The notes under the pieces are model-generated. The model was not told the DNA's origin, ran no database searches, and saw nothing but the letters and a program-made list of their open reading frames with translations. A DNA stretch of 64,000 nucleotides. Source: Cupriavidus respiraculi (GTDB taxonomy: Bacteria; Pseudomonadota; Gammaproteobacteria; Burkholderiales; Burkholderiaceae). Of the stretch, positions 35,720-44,571 are shown piece by piece. Numbering within the stretch: the first letter of the stretch is position 1; every line of letters begins with the position of its first letter. A program made the position numbers and the translations under genes. The stretch lies in NCBI RefSeq assembly GCF_914271545.1, contig NZ_CAJZAH010000001.1:372001-436000 (forward strand), given 5' to 3'.

Positions 35720-36247
35720 GTGTGCCATGCCTTGCTACAAACGCCAGCGTTTTTTGCCCTGTTGCGCCGGATCGACGAAGACTTGATGAAGGTGGCGCGA
35801 GACAGGGGCTGCTGCCATTGCGGCTCTGTGCTGCACAGTGCCAACTATCCGCGTAAGCCGCGCGGATGCCCACCGGCAGCACACCCGGACTGCAATACGC
35901 GCCTGAGCCTGTGCTGTGCCGGATGCCGCAAACGCATGACGCCCGATTCGGTGCGCTTTCTCGGCCGGCGTGTCTGGCTGGCCATTGTCCTGGTACTGCG
36001 ATCGAGCCGTGCCACTGGCGCCTGCCTGGACGGCCTGCCGGCGATCAGTTGGGCCACGCTCAAGCGCTGGCGTCAGTGGTGGACCGAGACCTTCCCCAAG
36101 ACCCCCGTCGGTCGGTGGCTGCGTGGCCTCATCCCGCCAACGCCCGAGCCGTTCATCTATCCCGACTGCCTGCTGCAATCGGTCGAGCACGACAGCGAAG
36201 ACGAGCGTCTGGCCGCGGTGTTGCTTCTGCTGCTGGGCCCGGCCTGA
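35720..36247 (+). CDS. Zinc-ribbon accessory protein of the transposase/ATPase element
   Basis: A 175-residue protein; GTG at 35720 is preceded by AAGGAG at 35705-35710 (an ATG at 35702 is the alternative). Two CxxC pairs, CCHCGS near the N-terminus and CCAGCRKRMTP about 35 residues later, form a zinc ribbon. The C-terminal half (SWATLKRWRQWWTETFPKTP) is basic and helical, suggesting DNA binding. It is the first gene of the element, 111 bases before the transposase gene. Its role in transposition is unknown. Confidence 0.65.
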   Translation: MCHALLQTPAFFALLRRIDEDLMKVARDRGCCHCGSVLHSANYPRKPRGCPPAAHPDCNTRLSLCCAGCRKRMTPDSVRFLGRRVWLAIVLVLRSSRATGACLDGLPAISWATLKRWRQWWTETFPKTPVGRWLRGLIPPTPEPFIYPDCLLQSVEHDSEDERLAAVLLLLLGPA

Positions 36248-36358
36248 CCACGCTGGCTGAGGGATGCGCCAGATAGGGGAATCTCCCGCAGAACATGTCG
36301 ATGGCGGGTCACCCGCACTGCCCGTAGCCTGCTCCCGTTATCCCCCCAACGGAGAGTC

Positions 36359-37798
36359 ATGTCACTATCGATTGATCATCGCAACCGATGGGCGCGCTTG
36401 CGCTTCTCGGTCATTGGCCCTTTGCTGGCTTCGCCGCCTGCCAAAGGAGAATTGCAGCAAGCGTTCCAGGCACTGGCCGCCAAGGTCTGGCGGCACCCCA
36501 TCACCGGCGCCGACGTTCAGTTCGGCGCGTCTTCCATCGAACGCTGGTATTACCGGGCCCGTCACGTCCAGGATCCGGTCGATCAACTCAAGAACCGACT
36601 GCGCGACGATTGCGGCCACTTCGTCAGTCTGAGCCCAGCCATCATCGAAGCGCTGGTCGAGCAGTACCGTCAGCACCCCGGCTGGACCATGCAGTTGCAT
36701 TACGACAACCTGCGCGTCGCGACCAAGGATGGCCCGGACACGCTGCCGTCCTACACCACGGTGTGCCGGTATCTGAAGGCGCAGGGTCTGGTGCGCAAGC
36801 CAACCCCGCGCTCGAGCACGGATGGGGCCATCGCTGCTGCGGCTCGCCGCGAGGCACGCGAGGTGCGTAGCTACGAGGTCGACCACGTGGCCGCGCTCTG
36901 GCACCTGGACTTCCACCATGGTTCGCGCAAGGTGCTCACCCCCGATGGGCAGTGGCACAAGCCGCTGCTGCTCTGCATTATGGACGACCATTCGCGGCTG
37001 GTCTGCCACCTGCAGTGGTTCCTCGACGAGACCACTGCCTCGCTGGTGCACGGCGTCTCGCAGGCGATCATGAAGCGAGGGCTGCCGCGGGCCATCATGA
37101 CCGATAACGGCGCAGCCATGATGGCCGACGAGTTCGTCGAGGGGCTGGCCAGTCTGGGCATCCTGCACCAGACTACCTTGCCCTACAGCCCATACCAGAA
37201 TGCCAAGCAGGAACGCTTCTGGGGACAGCTCGAGTCCCGGCTGATGGCCATGCTCGAAGGTGAGTCGCACCTCACCCTGGAGCAATTGAACCTCGCCACG
37301 CAGGCCTGGGTCGAGCAGGAATACCACCACAAGGAACACGCCGAACTCGAGGCGACGCCTCTGCAGCGCTACCTGTCCTGTGCCGACGTCTCGCGCCCCA
37401 GTCCCGAGGCGCTGGCCTTGCGCCGGGCCTTCCGTATCCGCCAGCATCGCCGCCAGCGCAGAACCGACGGCACCTTCACGTTGGACGGCGTGCGCTTCGA
37501 GATCCCCGGCGCTTACCGCCACCTCGAGCAAGTCTGCCTGAGCTACGCGCGCTGGGATCTCTCCCAAGTCGACCTGATCGATGCGCGCATCGGCGCGATC
37601 CTGGCCGCCGTGTTCCCGCTGGACAAGTCTGCCAATGCCGACGCACGGCGCGCGCATCTCACGGCCAAGGGTGCCTCGCCTGCTAACGAGGAACCCGCGC
37701 AGGCTGGCACTGCGCCGCTGCTGCGTCAGTTGCTCGCCGAACACGCCGCCACCGGCCTGCCGCCGGCCTATCTCCCACCCGCACCCACCAAGCTATGA
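36359..37798 (+). CDS. DDE-type integrase/transposase
   Basis: A 479-residue transposase. N-terminal helical DNA-binding part to about 170, then an RNase H-like core with Asp in LWHLDFHHGS, Asp in IMTDNGAAMM and Glu in NAKQERFWGQLE, giving an intact D-D-E. The C-terminus holds a Mu-transposase-like beta-barrel (GTFTLDGVRFEIPGAY). GGAG precedes the ATG. The gene overlaps the ATPase gene by 4 bases, so the two are coupled. Confidence 0.9.
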   Translation: MSLSIDHRNRWARLRFSVIGPLLASPPAKGELQQAFQALAAKVWRHPITGADVQFGASSIERWYYRARHVQDPVDQLKNRLRDDCGHFVSLSPAIIEALVEQYRQHPGWTMQLHYDNLRVATKDGPDTLPSYTTVCRYLKAQGLVRKPTPRSSTDGAIAAAARREAREVRSYEVDHVAALWHLDFHHGSRKVLTPDGQWHKPLLLCIMDDHSRLVCHLQWFLDETTASLVHGVSQAIMKRGLPRAIMTDNGAAMMADEFVEGLASLGILHQTTLPYSPYQNAKQERFWGQLESRLMAMLEGESHLTLEQLNLATQAWVEQEYHHKEHAELEATPLQRYLSCADVSRPSPEALALRRAFRIRQHRRQRRTDGTFTLDGVRFEIPGAYRHLEQVCLSYARWDLSQVDLIDARIGAILAAVFPLDKSANADARRAHLTAKGASPANEEPAQAGTAPLLRQLLAEHAATGLPPAYLPPAPTKL

Positions 37799-38628
37799 AT
37801 CAACCCAACCTGCTGGCCTTGTACGGTCTGAAGTTCAACCCCTTCGCCCAGGACATCCCCGTCGAGGCCGTGTTCGTGCCACCCAAGCTCGATCACTTCT
37901 GCTGGCGCATTGAGAACGGTATGGCCCGCGAAGGCGGCTTCGCCATGGTGCATGGCGACCCCGGTTGCGGCAAGAGCGTCACGCTGCGCCTGCTCCATCA
38001 GCGCCTCATGCGCGTCCCCGATCTGATGGTCGGCTCGATCGCTCACCCACAGAGCAATCTGGCGGACTTCTATCGCGAGCTCAGCGACATCTTTACCGTA
38101 CCGCTCAAGCCCCACAATCGCTGGGGCGGCTTCAAGGCGCTGCGCGAGCGCTGGCTCACCCACATGGAGGCCAGCCGCCGCCGCTGCGTGCTGCTCATCG
38201 ATGAAGCCCAGGAGATGGCGGTGCCAGCCCTCTCGGAACTGCGCCTGCTCGCACAGGCACGCTTCGACTCGCAATTGCTGCTGTGCGTGGTGCTTGCCGG
38301 CGACGCTCGCCTGCCGGAGAAGTTCAGCCGCGAGGACCTGATCCCGCTGGGCAGCCGCATCCGCTGCCGTCTGGCGCTGGAGAGTGCGAGCATCGACGAG
38401 CTGCAGGCCTGCCTGGACCACTTGCTGGCCGCCGCCGGCAACGCCACCCTGATGACCATGCCATTGCGCCAGACCCTGTGTGAGCACGCCGCCGGCAATT
38501 ACCGCATCCTGATGAACCTGGCGGGCGAGCTTCTGGCCCAGGCCGCGCAGCGGGAGCTACCGCAGATCGACGAGAAGCTCTATCTGGAAACCTACAGCGC
38601 AACCCTGAACCGCCGCGCCAGGCGGTGA
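37795..38628 (+). CDS. AAA family ATPase (ExeA/TniB-like transposition helper)
   Basis: A 277-residue AAA ATPase: Walker A GDPGCGKS, Walker B CVLLIDEAQEM, and sensor region GSRIRCRLALES. The opening LYGLKFNPFAQDIP is the ExeA-like N-terminus common in TniB-class helpers. It should act with the upstream transposase in target capture. The start ATG overlaps the transposase stop. Confidence 0.88.
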   Translation: MNQPNLLALYGLKFNPFAQDIPVEAVFVPPKLDHFCWRIENGMAREGGFAMVHGDPGCGKSVTLRLLHQRLMRVPDLMVGSIAHPQSNLADFYRELSDIFTVPLKPHNRWGGFKALRERWLTHMEASRRRCVLLIDEAQEMAVPALSELRLLAQARFDSQLLLCVVLAGDARLPEKFSREDLIPLGSRIRCRLALESASIDELQACLDHLLAAAGNATLMTMPLRQTLCEHAAGNYRILMNLAGELLAQAAQRELPQIDEKLYLETYSATLNRRARR

Positions 38629-38681
38629 GTGGCGCCGTTGGCCATCGCCGCCACGTCCATCAACACAACGACGACATCACC

Positions 38682-38897
38682 ATGACCTTCCACCAGCCAT
38701 CCGGCATCGCCCAGGGGCTGCCCCTGCTCATTGATGCCAACTGGACGCCCGCGCAGGCCTGGGCTGTGATCGAATTGCTCGACGATCTGCGCGACCGTCT
38801 GCATGCTCACTATCAATTGGCCTTGGCCCAGTGGCTGGCCGAAGATCGGCAGGAGCATCCTGATGGCCTTGGCGATCTCGCAGATAACGACTTCTGA
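38682..38897 (+). CDS. Small hypothetical protein of the transposase/ATPase element
   Basis: A 71-residue protein (MTFHQPSGIAQGLPLLIDAN, then an amphipathic helical segment AWAVIELLDDLRDRLHAHYQ). It lies 53 bases after the ATPase gene and ends just before the terminator hairpin. No family recognised; it is consistent with a conserved accessory gene of this element type. Confidence 0.5.
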   Translation: MTFHQPSGIAQGLPLLIDANWTPAQAWAVIELLDDLRDRLHAHYQLALAQWLAEDRQEHPDGLGDLADNDF

Positions 38898-38901
38898 TCC
38901 A

Positions 38902-38932
38902 GTAACAAGGGGCCCGCCGGGCCCCTTGTTAC
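38902..38932 (+). terminator. Perfect 14-bp stem hairpin
   Basis: Arms GTAACAAGGGGCCC and GGGCCCCTTGTTAC with loop GCC form a very stable hairpin 4 bases after the small ORF's stop. The arm itself provides TTGTT, so it could act as an intrinsic terminator for the element's operon in either direction. Confidence 0.7.
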
Positions 38933-39038
38933 ATCAGTGCCGCTGCTCCGCATCCGGTCCACCGCGATAGATCGCCACGTCCATCAGCGTTGCCCGACGG
39001 CACGCAACATTGGTGATGGACGGTGCCGCAGCCGACCA

Positions 39039-39190
39039 TCAATTACCGTGCTCGCGCATCCATCGAATCTCGTGCTCACGCACACCATACATTTGGCGCT
39101 TGAGGAGCTTGAGCCTGTTGACATGACCCTCCGTCTGGCCATTGCTCCATTGCAGCCTGACACGCGCGGTGGAGCCTGCATGCCCCCATG
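39039..39190 (-). pseudogene. ISL3-family transposase, C-terminal fragment
   Basis: The minus strand reads ARVRLQWSNGQTEGHVNRLK, then LLKRQMYGVREHEIRWMREHGN and a stop at 39039. The motif WSNGQTEG..NRLKLLKRQMYG is the ISL3 transposase end. Only about 50 residues survive, abutting the 3' end of the hydroxylase gene. Confidence 0.75.
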
Positions 39191-39194
39191 CCCT

Positions 39195-40340
39195 TCATGT
39201 CGCCTGTTTGGAAGCACAATCCGTTTCTGCCGCGGGAAGAACACTCTCGGAGACGCTGCGCAGCTTGTGAAGCAAGGCAACAGAGTCGCGCTCAATTCGC
39301 TTACGCAAAACCAGCCGATCAGCCATGCGGGCCACCACACTGGAAAACCGATACTCCAGCGTCCGCACGAAGCGCGTGCCAGTGGCTGTGCCGATGCACT
39401 CATACGTGACGAACATCTCAAGACCCCGGTTGCCACGGGCCCGGGTTCGCCAGAGCCGATCCGGAAGACTTTCCACGACTTCCCACTGCAACTTGCCTGC
39501 ACGGCCGCCGACGTACGCAAAGTGGCTCCCAACCGGCAGCGACCCTCCCTGCCCGGTGATCGCTACGTGGTAAGGATGCCACTCGTGCCAACGAAGCGGA
39601 GTACTCACGTAGGCCAGTACCTGGCTTGGCGTCCGGGCGATATCAATGGAATGCTGCATCTTGACGGTGGGGACCAGGCTCTCGCTTGCTTCTTCGGGCT
39701 CCCAATGAAGGGTTCCATAGATCCAGTCCCACAGTGGAAACACTACGGCGAAGTTCTTGGTCTGCATCAGGTCACGGCGGTGATGCAACTCATGCAACCG
39801 CCGCATGTGGCGAATCCACGGCAGGCGACAGATCGGATTCTGCGGCGGGAGGTGCTCGCAGGCATGAAAGATCTCGTAGCTGAGATAGCCGCCCAGTAGC
39901 GTGGCGGCAAACAGCGCAGCGACGTTCGCATTGACCAGGCCGATGATCGACCAAGCGAGCAGCGCGCCAATGCTGTAGACAACGATCAGCCATGCCGGGA
40001 ACAGAATCACCCGCCAGTCCTTGGCGAACTCGTAGCGCATCTGGTCATCTGCGAAAAAACTATGATGGTCGCCCGTGTGGCGCTGGTAGAACGCCTTCGC
40101 GAATCGCTTCTTGTTGTGCCCGAGACCCTTATGGGTGCGGTACTCGCCACTGCTGTAGAAAATTAAGGTGGCCGGCACAGTTAGCCACTCCACCGCGCTG
40201 ACGTGGTCCAACTTGTTCAGCAAGAAGAGGATCAAGGTCACGCCGAAAACAAGAACGAAGCCAGCATGCAGCCAGGGGTTGTAGTAAGGCGAAATGTTCG
40301 CCCGGTATTTCTTCCGGAAGGTTTGGGTATCAAAAGACAT
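39195..40340 (-). CDS. Fatty acid hydroxylase/sterol desaturase fused to an SRPBCC domain
   Basis: A 381-residue fusion. Residues 1-220: membrane di-iron hydroxylase with hydrophobic segments near 25-45, 48-65, 110-130 and 135-155, and His clusters HKGLGH, HTGDHH, HACEH and HELHHRRD. Residues about 230-360: an SRPBCC/polyketide-cyclase-like domain (HSIDIARTPSQVLAYVSTPLRWHEWHP). The hydroxylase part inserts oxygen into lipid-like substrates at the membrane; the SRPBCC domain could present the lipid. A divergent LysR gene starts 165 bases away. Confidence 0.85.
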   Translation of the reverse strand: MSFDTQTFRKKYRANISPYYNPWLHAGFVLVFGVTLILFLLNKLDHVSAVEWLTVPATLIFYSSGEYRTHKGLGHNKKRFAKAFYQRHTGDHHSFFADDQMRYEFAKDWRVILFPAWLIVVYSIGALLAWSIIGLVNANVAALFAATLLGGYLSYEIFHACEHLPPQNPICRLPWIRHMRRLHELHHRRDLMQTKNFAVVFPLWDWIYGTLHWEPEEASESLVPTVKMQHSIDIARTPSQVLAYVSTPLRWHEWHPYHVAITGQGGSLPVGSHFAYVGGRAGKLQWEVVESLPDRLWRTRARGNRGLEMFVTYECIGTATGTRFVRTLEYRFSSVVARMADRLVLRKRIERDSVALLHKLRSVSESVLPAAETDCASKQAT

Positions 40341-40505
40341 GATCGGCTCTCAAAGACTGTTGCGCTGTCGGGCTCGCGATACGTGGCCAGTTCCGCCAAG
40401 CCCCCGCGGACCTTTCTGACGTCTGGCGCCAGTAGGTCGCTTGGTGTTGTAGTCTATTGGTGCGATCATTTTCATTCCAATGGATATTGATGATGAGAAT
40501 TATTG

Positions 40506-41420
40506 ATGAATCAGAATTTGCAGCAGATTGATCTCAATCTCCTCTTCGTGTTCGACATGCTGATGCAGGAGCGCAACCTGTCACGCGCGGCCGAGCGACT
40601 GCACAAGAGCCAGCCGGCGGTGAGCAATGCGCTCAGTCGTCTGCGCGAGCAACTGGGGCAACCTCTTTTCCGCCGTACCGCTAAGGGACTCGAGCCCACT
40701 GCCGGGGCGATGACGCTGCACGTGCCGGTACGGCAAGCCCTGCGCTTGCTGCAGGCAGGGCTTGCCGTTCAAGAGAGTTTTCAGCCGGACACGGAGCGAA
40801 CCTTCCGACTGTCGATGAATGACTATGGGCAGCTACGGCTGTTACCGAGCCTGATGACCCGGCTGATGGCGCTGGCGCCGCAGGTGAAGCTGCAGGTACT
40901 GTCGGACGAAGGTGCCCTGATCCCGCAGCGACTGGCCAGCGGAGATCTGGACTTGGCGATTGATTACCTGTACTTCGACGACGCCGATTTGCTCTACCAA
41001 CCGATTCACGAAGAGCGCCTCGCAGTTATCGGCCGACCGGGCCACCCTGCATTCAGGGAAGGCCTCGACAAGACGGCGTATCTGGCCGCACAGCACGTCT
41101 CGCTCTTGCCGCGAGCCGGCCGCGGCAGTCCGCTCGAGATCGTCCTGGGCTCGGCCAAAGTGCAGCGCCATGTGCAGTTGCAAGTTCCGCACTACCTGAC
41201 CATTCCAGCCATCGTCGCCAGCACCGATTTGCTGGGTACCGTGCCCTGGCACTTGGCCAGGCATTTCGTGCACAACTATGGCTTGCAGCTCGCGGAGCTT
41301 CCTTTCGAAACGCCTGCGGTGCAGGTCAGCTTGATATGGCACCGTCAACAACAACACATGTCTGGTCTGCAATGGCTGAAGGAGCAAATTGCGCAAGTTG
41401 CACAGACCGAATCGAGCTGA
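40506..41420 (+). CDS. LysR-family transcriptional regulator
   Basis: A 304-residue LTTR from the ATG at 40506. HTH MQERNLSRAAERLHKSQPAVSNALSRLREQLG resembles the NodD/LinR/NahR-like branch. The effector domain follows from about residue 95. It is divergent from the hydroxylase gene and likely controls it. Confidence 0.9.
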   Translation: MNQNLQQIDLNLLFVFDMLMQERNLSRAAERLHKSQPAVSNALSRLREQLGQPLFRRTAKGLEPTAGAMTLHVPVRQALRLLQAGLAVQESFQPDTERTFRLSMNDYGQLRLLPSLMTRLMALAPQVKLQVLSDEGALIPQRLASGDLDLAIDYLYFDDADLLYQPIHEERLAVIGRPGHPAFREGLDKTAYLAAQHVSLLPRAGRGSPLEIVLGSAKVQRHVQLQVPHYLTIPAIVASTDLLGTVPWHLARHFVHNYGLQLAELPFETPAVQVSLIWHRQQQHMSGLQWLKEQIAQVAQTESS

Positions 41421-41504
41421 TGTGGCGGGCCTCATTGGGCTGCCTGCGCGATGGATCTTTGAATCCATAGTGGCGCTGCCTGCGCTGTGTCGGGAAATCG
41501 GGCG

Positions 41505-41533
41505 GCGCGTTCGAGCCCTGCAGCCGCACCAAT
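41505..41533 (+). other. tRNA 3'-end-like fragment (possible integration site scar)
   Basis: GCGCGTTCGAGCCCTGC followed by AGCCGCACCA resembles a T-arm plus acceptor end with CCA. No matching 5' half of a tRNA is found upstream and the spacing is one base short, so it is not a functional tRNA. Such 3' ends are left at island attachment sites. Weak evidence. Confidence 0.3.
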
Positions 41534-41538
41534 AAAAT

Positions 41539-41572
41539 CAAGGGTTTACAGGGGTTTTCCTGTAAACCCTTG
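41539..41572 (+). terminator. 14-bp stem hairpin after the LysR gene/tRNA-like fragment
   Basis: Arms CAAGGGTTTACAGG and CCTGTAAACCCTTG with loop GGTTTT. The stem is perfect, and TGTGCATTTT follows. It would terminate transcription from the LysR gene or from a former tRNA gene. Confidence 0.65.
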
Positions 41573-42006
41573 TGCATTTTGCGGTCTATGTAACCGCCAT
41601 GTAACCCGATTGGATCGCCGCGATCCATCTGGAACCATGTCCTGCCTGCGCCTACAGTTGCTTCGTGCCCCATTTGCTCGTGTGGCACATAGGTCTCGCG
41701 CGATAAAATCCTACCCACTGCATCAAAGGGGACCGGGGTCGTGTCACAAGCAACAACGCCACAAGAATGCGTCGCTGCCGCAAGGCAGCTTTATGCCGTT
41801 TTGAAAGGGCATCTCGATCGTCCAACTTGCACCAGCAGGATGTGCGGAATTCCCTCGTGAGGCGATGGGCCTCGATGGAAGACCGTTCAACGTCATCGAC
41901 CGTCAGACCAAGGCTCGCGAAATCATGCGGCTATGGGAAGCCTTGGGACGATCAGGACAGTAATGCATGATGGCAAGGTGTTGCACTTTTGATTTGAGGC
42001 CGCCAT
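41573..42006. other. 434-base gap, no gene recognised
   Basis: Only short frames. Host-like GC, irregular codon use. It separates the LysR/hydroxylase pair from the LacI gene on the minus strand. Confidence 0.4.
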
Positions 42007-43029
42007 TTATTGTCGAGGTGGCGCAGTACTTTCGCGAATTACTAGGTCAGGCTCGAACTCGGTCTGGATGTTTTTGGCTCCTCCTTCGATCTGCTCAATC
42101 AAGTTGCGCGAAGTAAGCTCGCCAATCAGAACGGGATTCGAGTGCACTGTCGTTAGCGCGGGTGTTACCAGTTCCGCCATCTGCCAGTCGCCGAAGCCTG
42201 TGACAGAGATGTCGCTCGGAACCGAAAGTCCCAATGTGCGGCACTCCGCGATCGCCGCCACAGCAATGAAGTCATTGATGCATATCAGGGCGGTCGGCTG
42301 TTCCCGATGCAACAGCAAGTCCTTGCGCTGCAGGCAGACGCGCACCGCTTGTCGCACAGCAGATGCATCGTAAGGGGTCGGAAAAATGCGGTTATCGGGT
42401 AAGGAAATGTCGTTCTCGCTGAGGACGTCTCGGATCCCCAGAAGCCGTTGAGACGATAGAAACTGAGTTTCGAGAGGACCTGGGAGCACTGCAAACTGCC
42501 GGTGTCCTTGTTTGACTAAGTAGGTGGTTAGCCTGCGCATAGCCAAGCGGTTGTCATACCCCACCGTCGGATGCATCCCTTCGCGGTCCACGGCCCACAT
42601 TAGTACATACGGGATAGCGTGCTTGTGTATCAGCGAGAAGACTTCGGGATGATGTTGTGAACCGATTATTGCGATCCCGTCCACTCTACGCTCCAATAGG
42701 GCGCGGGCGCAGCGCAATTCGGTCTCACTGTCGTCCCGATGGCAAGTCAACAGAACGGTATATCCAAGCCGGTCGAGCTGGGCCTCCAAGGTATCTACTG
42801 CTTTGGCGTAAAGTTCATTCATCAGTGTCGGCGCAATTATGCCCACCGATCGCGTGCGCCCCTGACGTAGTTCGCGAGCCGCCGAGAAGGGAACGTAGTT
42901 GAGGCTTGCAATAGCGTTCTGCACTCGCTCCAGCGTGTCAGGTCGCAGCCTATCCGGCGATGTCAGTGCACGGGAGACTGTTGCCGAGGAAACGCCGGCG
43001 AGGAGGGCGACTTGCTTGACATTCACCAT
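42007..43029 (-). CDS. LacI-family transcriptional regulator (copy A)
   Basis: A 340-residue LacI/GalR-type repressor. HTH VKQVALLAGVSSATVSRALTSPDRLRPDT with hinge NAIASLNYVP, then a periplasmic-binding-like effector domain (RTRSVGIIAPTLMNELYAKAVD). It is nearly identical to the protein at 60848-61867 with scattered changes, so the two arose by duplication. It would control the adjacent Bug gene, which here is truncated, so this copy may only act in trans. Confidence 0.9.
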   Translation of the reverse strand: MVNVKQVALLAGVSSATVSRALTSPDRLRPDTLERVQNAIASLNYVPFSAARELRQGRTRSVGIIAPTLMNELYAKAVDTLEAQLDRLGYTVLLTCHRDDSETELRCARALLERRVDGIAIIGSQHHPEVFSLIHKHAIPYVLMWAVDREGMHPTVGYDNRLAMRRLTTYLVKQGHRQFAVLPGPLETQFLSSQRLLGIRDVLSENDISLPDNRIFPTPYDASAVRQAVRVCLQRKDLLLHREQPTALICINDFIAVAAIAECRTLGLSVPSDISVTGFGDWQMAELVTPALTTVHSNPVLIGELTSRNLIEQIEGGAKNIQTEFEPDLVIRESTAPPRQ

Positions 43030-43153
43030 ATCGGGTCAGATGTTATCTTCAGCCGGAATGACGGCCGTCTGCCATCCATTGTAACGATTGGTAGTCGAAA
43101 GCAGTTCCCGTCGTTGGAGGGTTCCCGAAGACGGATCGACATCCCTGGTGAGG

Positions 43154-43772
43154 CTAGTCGAGCCGGACCTTTGCTGAATCTGCCACTCGCTTCCACTTCG
43201 AAACTTCGGCGCGAAGCAACGCATTGAACGCCTCAGGCGTGCCGCCTGCGATCTGCGCTCCTTGAGCCATCAGCTTGTCGCGGACCTCCGGATCCTGAAG
43301 GGCTTTGTTGAACTCGCTGTTCATCTTAGCAATGATGGCCTGTGATGTCCCGCTCGGGACCATGAACCCGCCCCAGGAAACGGCTTCGTATCCGCTTATC
43401 CCGAGCGCTTCATCTACCGTGGGCACATCGGGCAGTGACGGTAATCGAGTCTTGCTCGTGACCGCGAGCGCCCTGAGCTTTCCACTCTTGACTTGCGGCA
43501 TTCCCGCGAGCGAGGTGGGAAGGGCAACATTGATCTGCTGACCGAGCACGTCTGTGAGCGAAGGCGCGTCTCCCTTATAGGGAACGTGGTTCATCTTGAC
43601 GCCAGCCATGGTACTAAGGAGTTCCCCGGCCAGATGGCTGCCCGAACCATTGCCGGCGCATCCAAAGGTGATCTGCCCTGGCCTAGCCTTTGCCATCGAG
43701 ACTAGTTGGCGCAGGTCCTTTATTGGCGAATTTGCTGCTGTGACGATAATGAGCGGCACCGTTGTCACTAAG
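43154..43772 (-). pseudogene. Bug/TctC solute-binding protein, 5'-truncated copy A
   Basis: It matches the intact Bug gene at 61997-62983 in sequence and in spacing to the LacI gene, but similarity ends abruptly at 43772. The signal peptide and the ligand-binding N-terminal third are lost. The first in-frame ATG is at 43810, beyond the breakpoint in unrelated sequence. The truncated product cannot be exported. Confidence 0.88.
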
Positions 43773-43907
43773 GAATTGCTGATCAATGAGGTTTGCGCTT
43801 GATGTTGCACAAGCCAAGGACTTCAGCTTTCGCAATCCGGGAGAGATGGGCCGATTCAAGCCGTCTTTCTCGCGTTTCGCACCTTTCCTGGTCGCGCTTT
43901 TGCGCGC

Positions 43908-44366
43908 TCAGGACGGATTGCTCCCCTCTAAGGACAACAACAGCCTCCTGGCGAACACCAGATTCGCCAAACCAAACAGGCTGAACAACTGCGCCGTGTT
44001 CTTGAACAGGCCCTTGTAGCGAACCTTGCGATGACCAAACAGATTCTTGATAACGTGGAACGGATGCTCAACCCGCGACCGAATCTGTGCCTTGACCCGC
44101 TCGACGGCGATCAGCAAGTCCTTGACGGCTCCGTCACACATCGCCTTGATCTTGCCGCGCTTGACGGCCACCTGCCACTTCACGGTCTTGCCTTGCATCT
44201 CCTCGCGCTTGTCCACGCCCGTGTAGCCCGCGTCGCCAAACGCATGCTCCTCGTGGCCATGCAGCAAGGCATGGGCCTGCGACACGTCCGACTCTTGGCC
44301 GCTGTGCCCACCACGCTATGCACCAGCCCAGAGGCCGCATCCACGCCGACGTCGGGTAGCAGCGGC
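43908..44366 (-). pseudogene. IS5-family transposase, C-terminal half with frameshift
   Basis: GVDAASGLVHSVVGTAA resumes the IS5 transposase near 44360. A one-base deletion near 44300 (in an expected Asn codon before ESDVSQAHAL) shifts the frame, then AHALLHGHEEHAFGDAGYTG, VEHPFHVIKNLFGHRKVRYK and FGLANLVFARR follow to the stop at 43908. The middle of the protein is missing, replaced by the intron fragment upstream. Confidence 0.82.
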
Positions 44367-44571
44367 GCATTTCTGCGCCACTGCCCCCTAAGGTAGGGTC
44401 GAGAACTGGCGCGCGCACCTTCAGGTGCCGGTGGTGATTCCACCGCTTTCGCGATGGCCCGCAATCCGGCGACCATAGTCACGTTTCCAACTCCCGCCAC
44501 GTCAAACGCAGCATGCGGTTTTCCCGCACTACGCTTTCCTGTTTGCTTCATGTCAAGGTATATGGGACCTA

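Larger units (their letters stand above)
35700..38935 (+). mobile_element. Four-gene transposase/ATPase insertion element
   Basis: A complete-looking element with four plus-strand genes: zinc-ribbon protein, DDE transposase, AAA ATPase helper and a small protein, closed by a strong hairpin. The architecture belongs to the Mu/Tn7/Tn5053-like class in which an ATPase assists a DDE recombinase. GC content matches the host. Exact ends were not determined; I do not assign a named IS family. Confidence 0.7.

Noticed and set aside
36365-37744. 459-codon minus-strand frame
   Set aside because: Antisense to the DDE transposase whose catalytic motifs are intact on the plus strand.
38937-39899. 320-codon plus-strand frame
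   Set aside because: Covers the ISL3 fragment and the hydroxylase gene on the opposite strand; no motif of its own.
41505-41533. Functional tRNA gene
   Set aside because: Only a 3'-half-like string is present, with a T-stem mismatch and one base missing in the acceptor spacing; no 5' half upstream.
25600-41600. CRISPR array or CRISPR-associated transposon
   Set aside because: No regularly spaced direct repeats and no cas genes anywhere in the window; the 69-base repeats at 31.7-32.0 kb are coding repeats without spacers.
44370-44571. Group II intron domain V/VI RNA
   Set aside because: It should lie here, but I could not find the conserved catalytic hairpin by eye, so I did not annotate an RNA.
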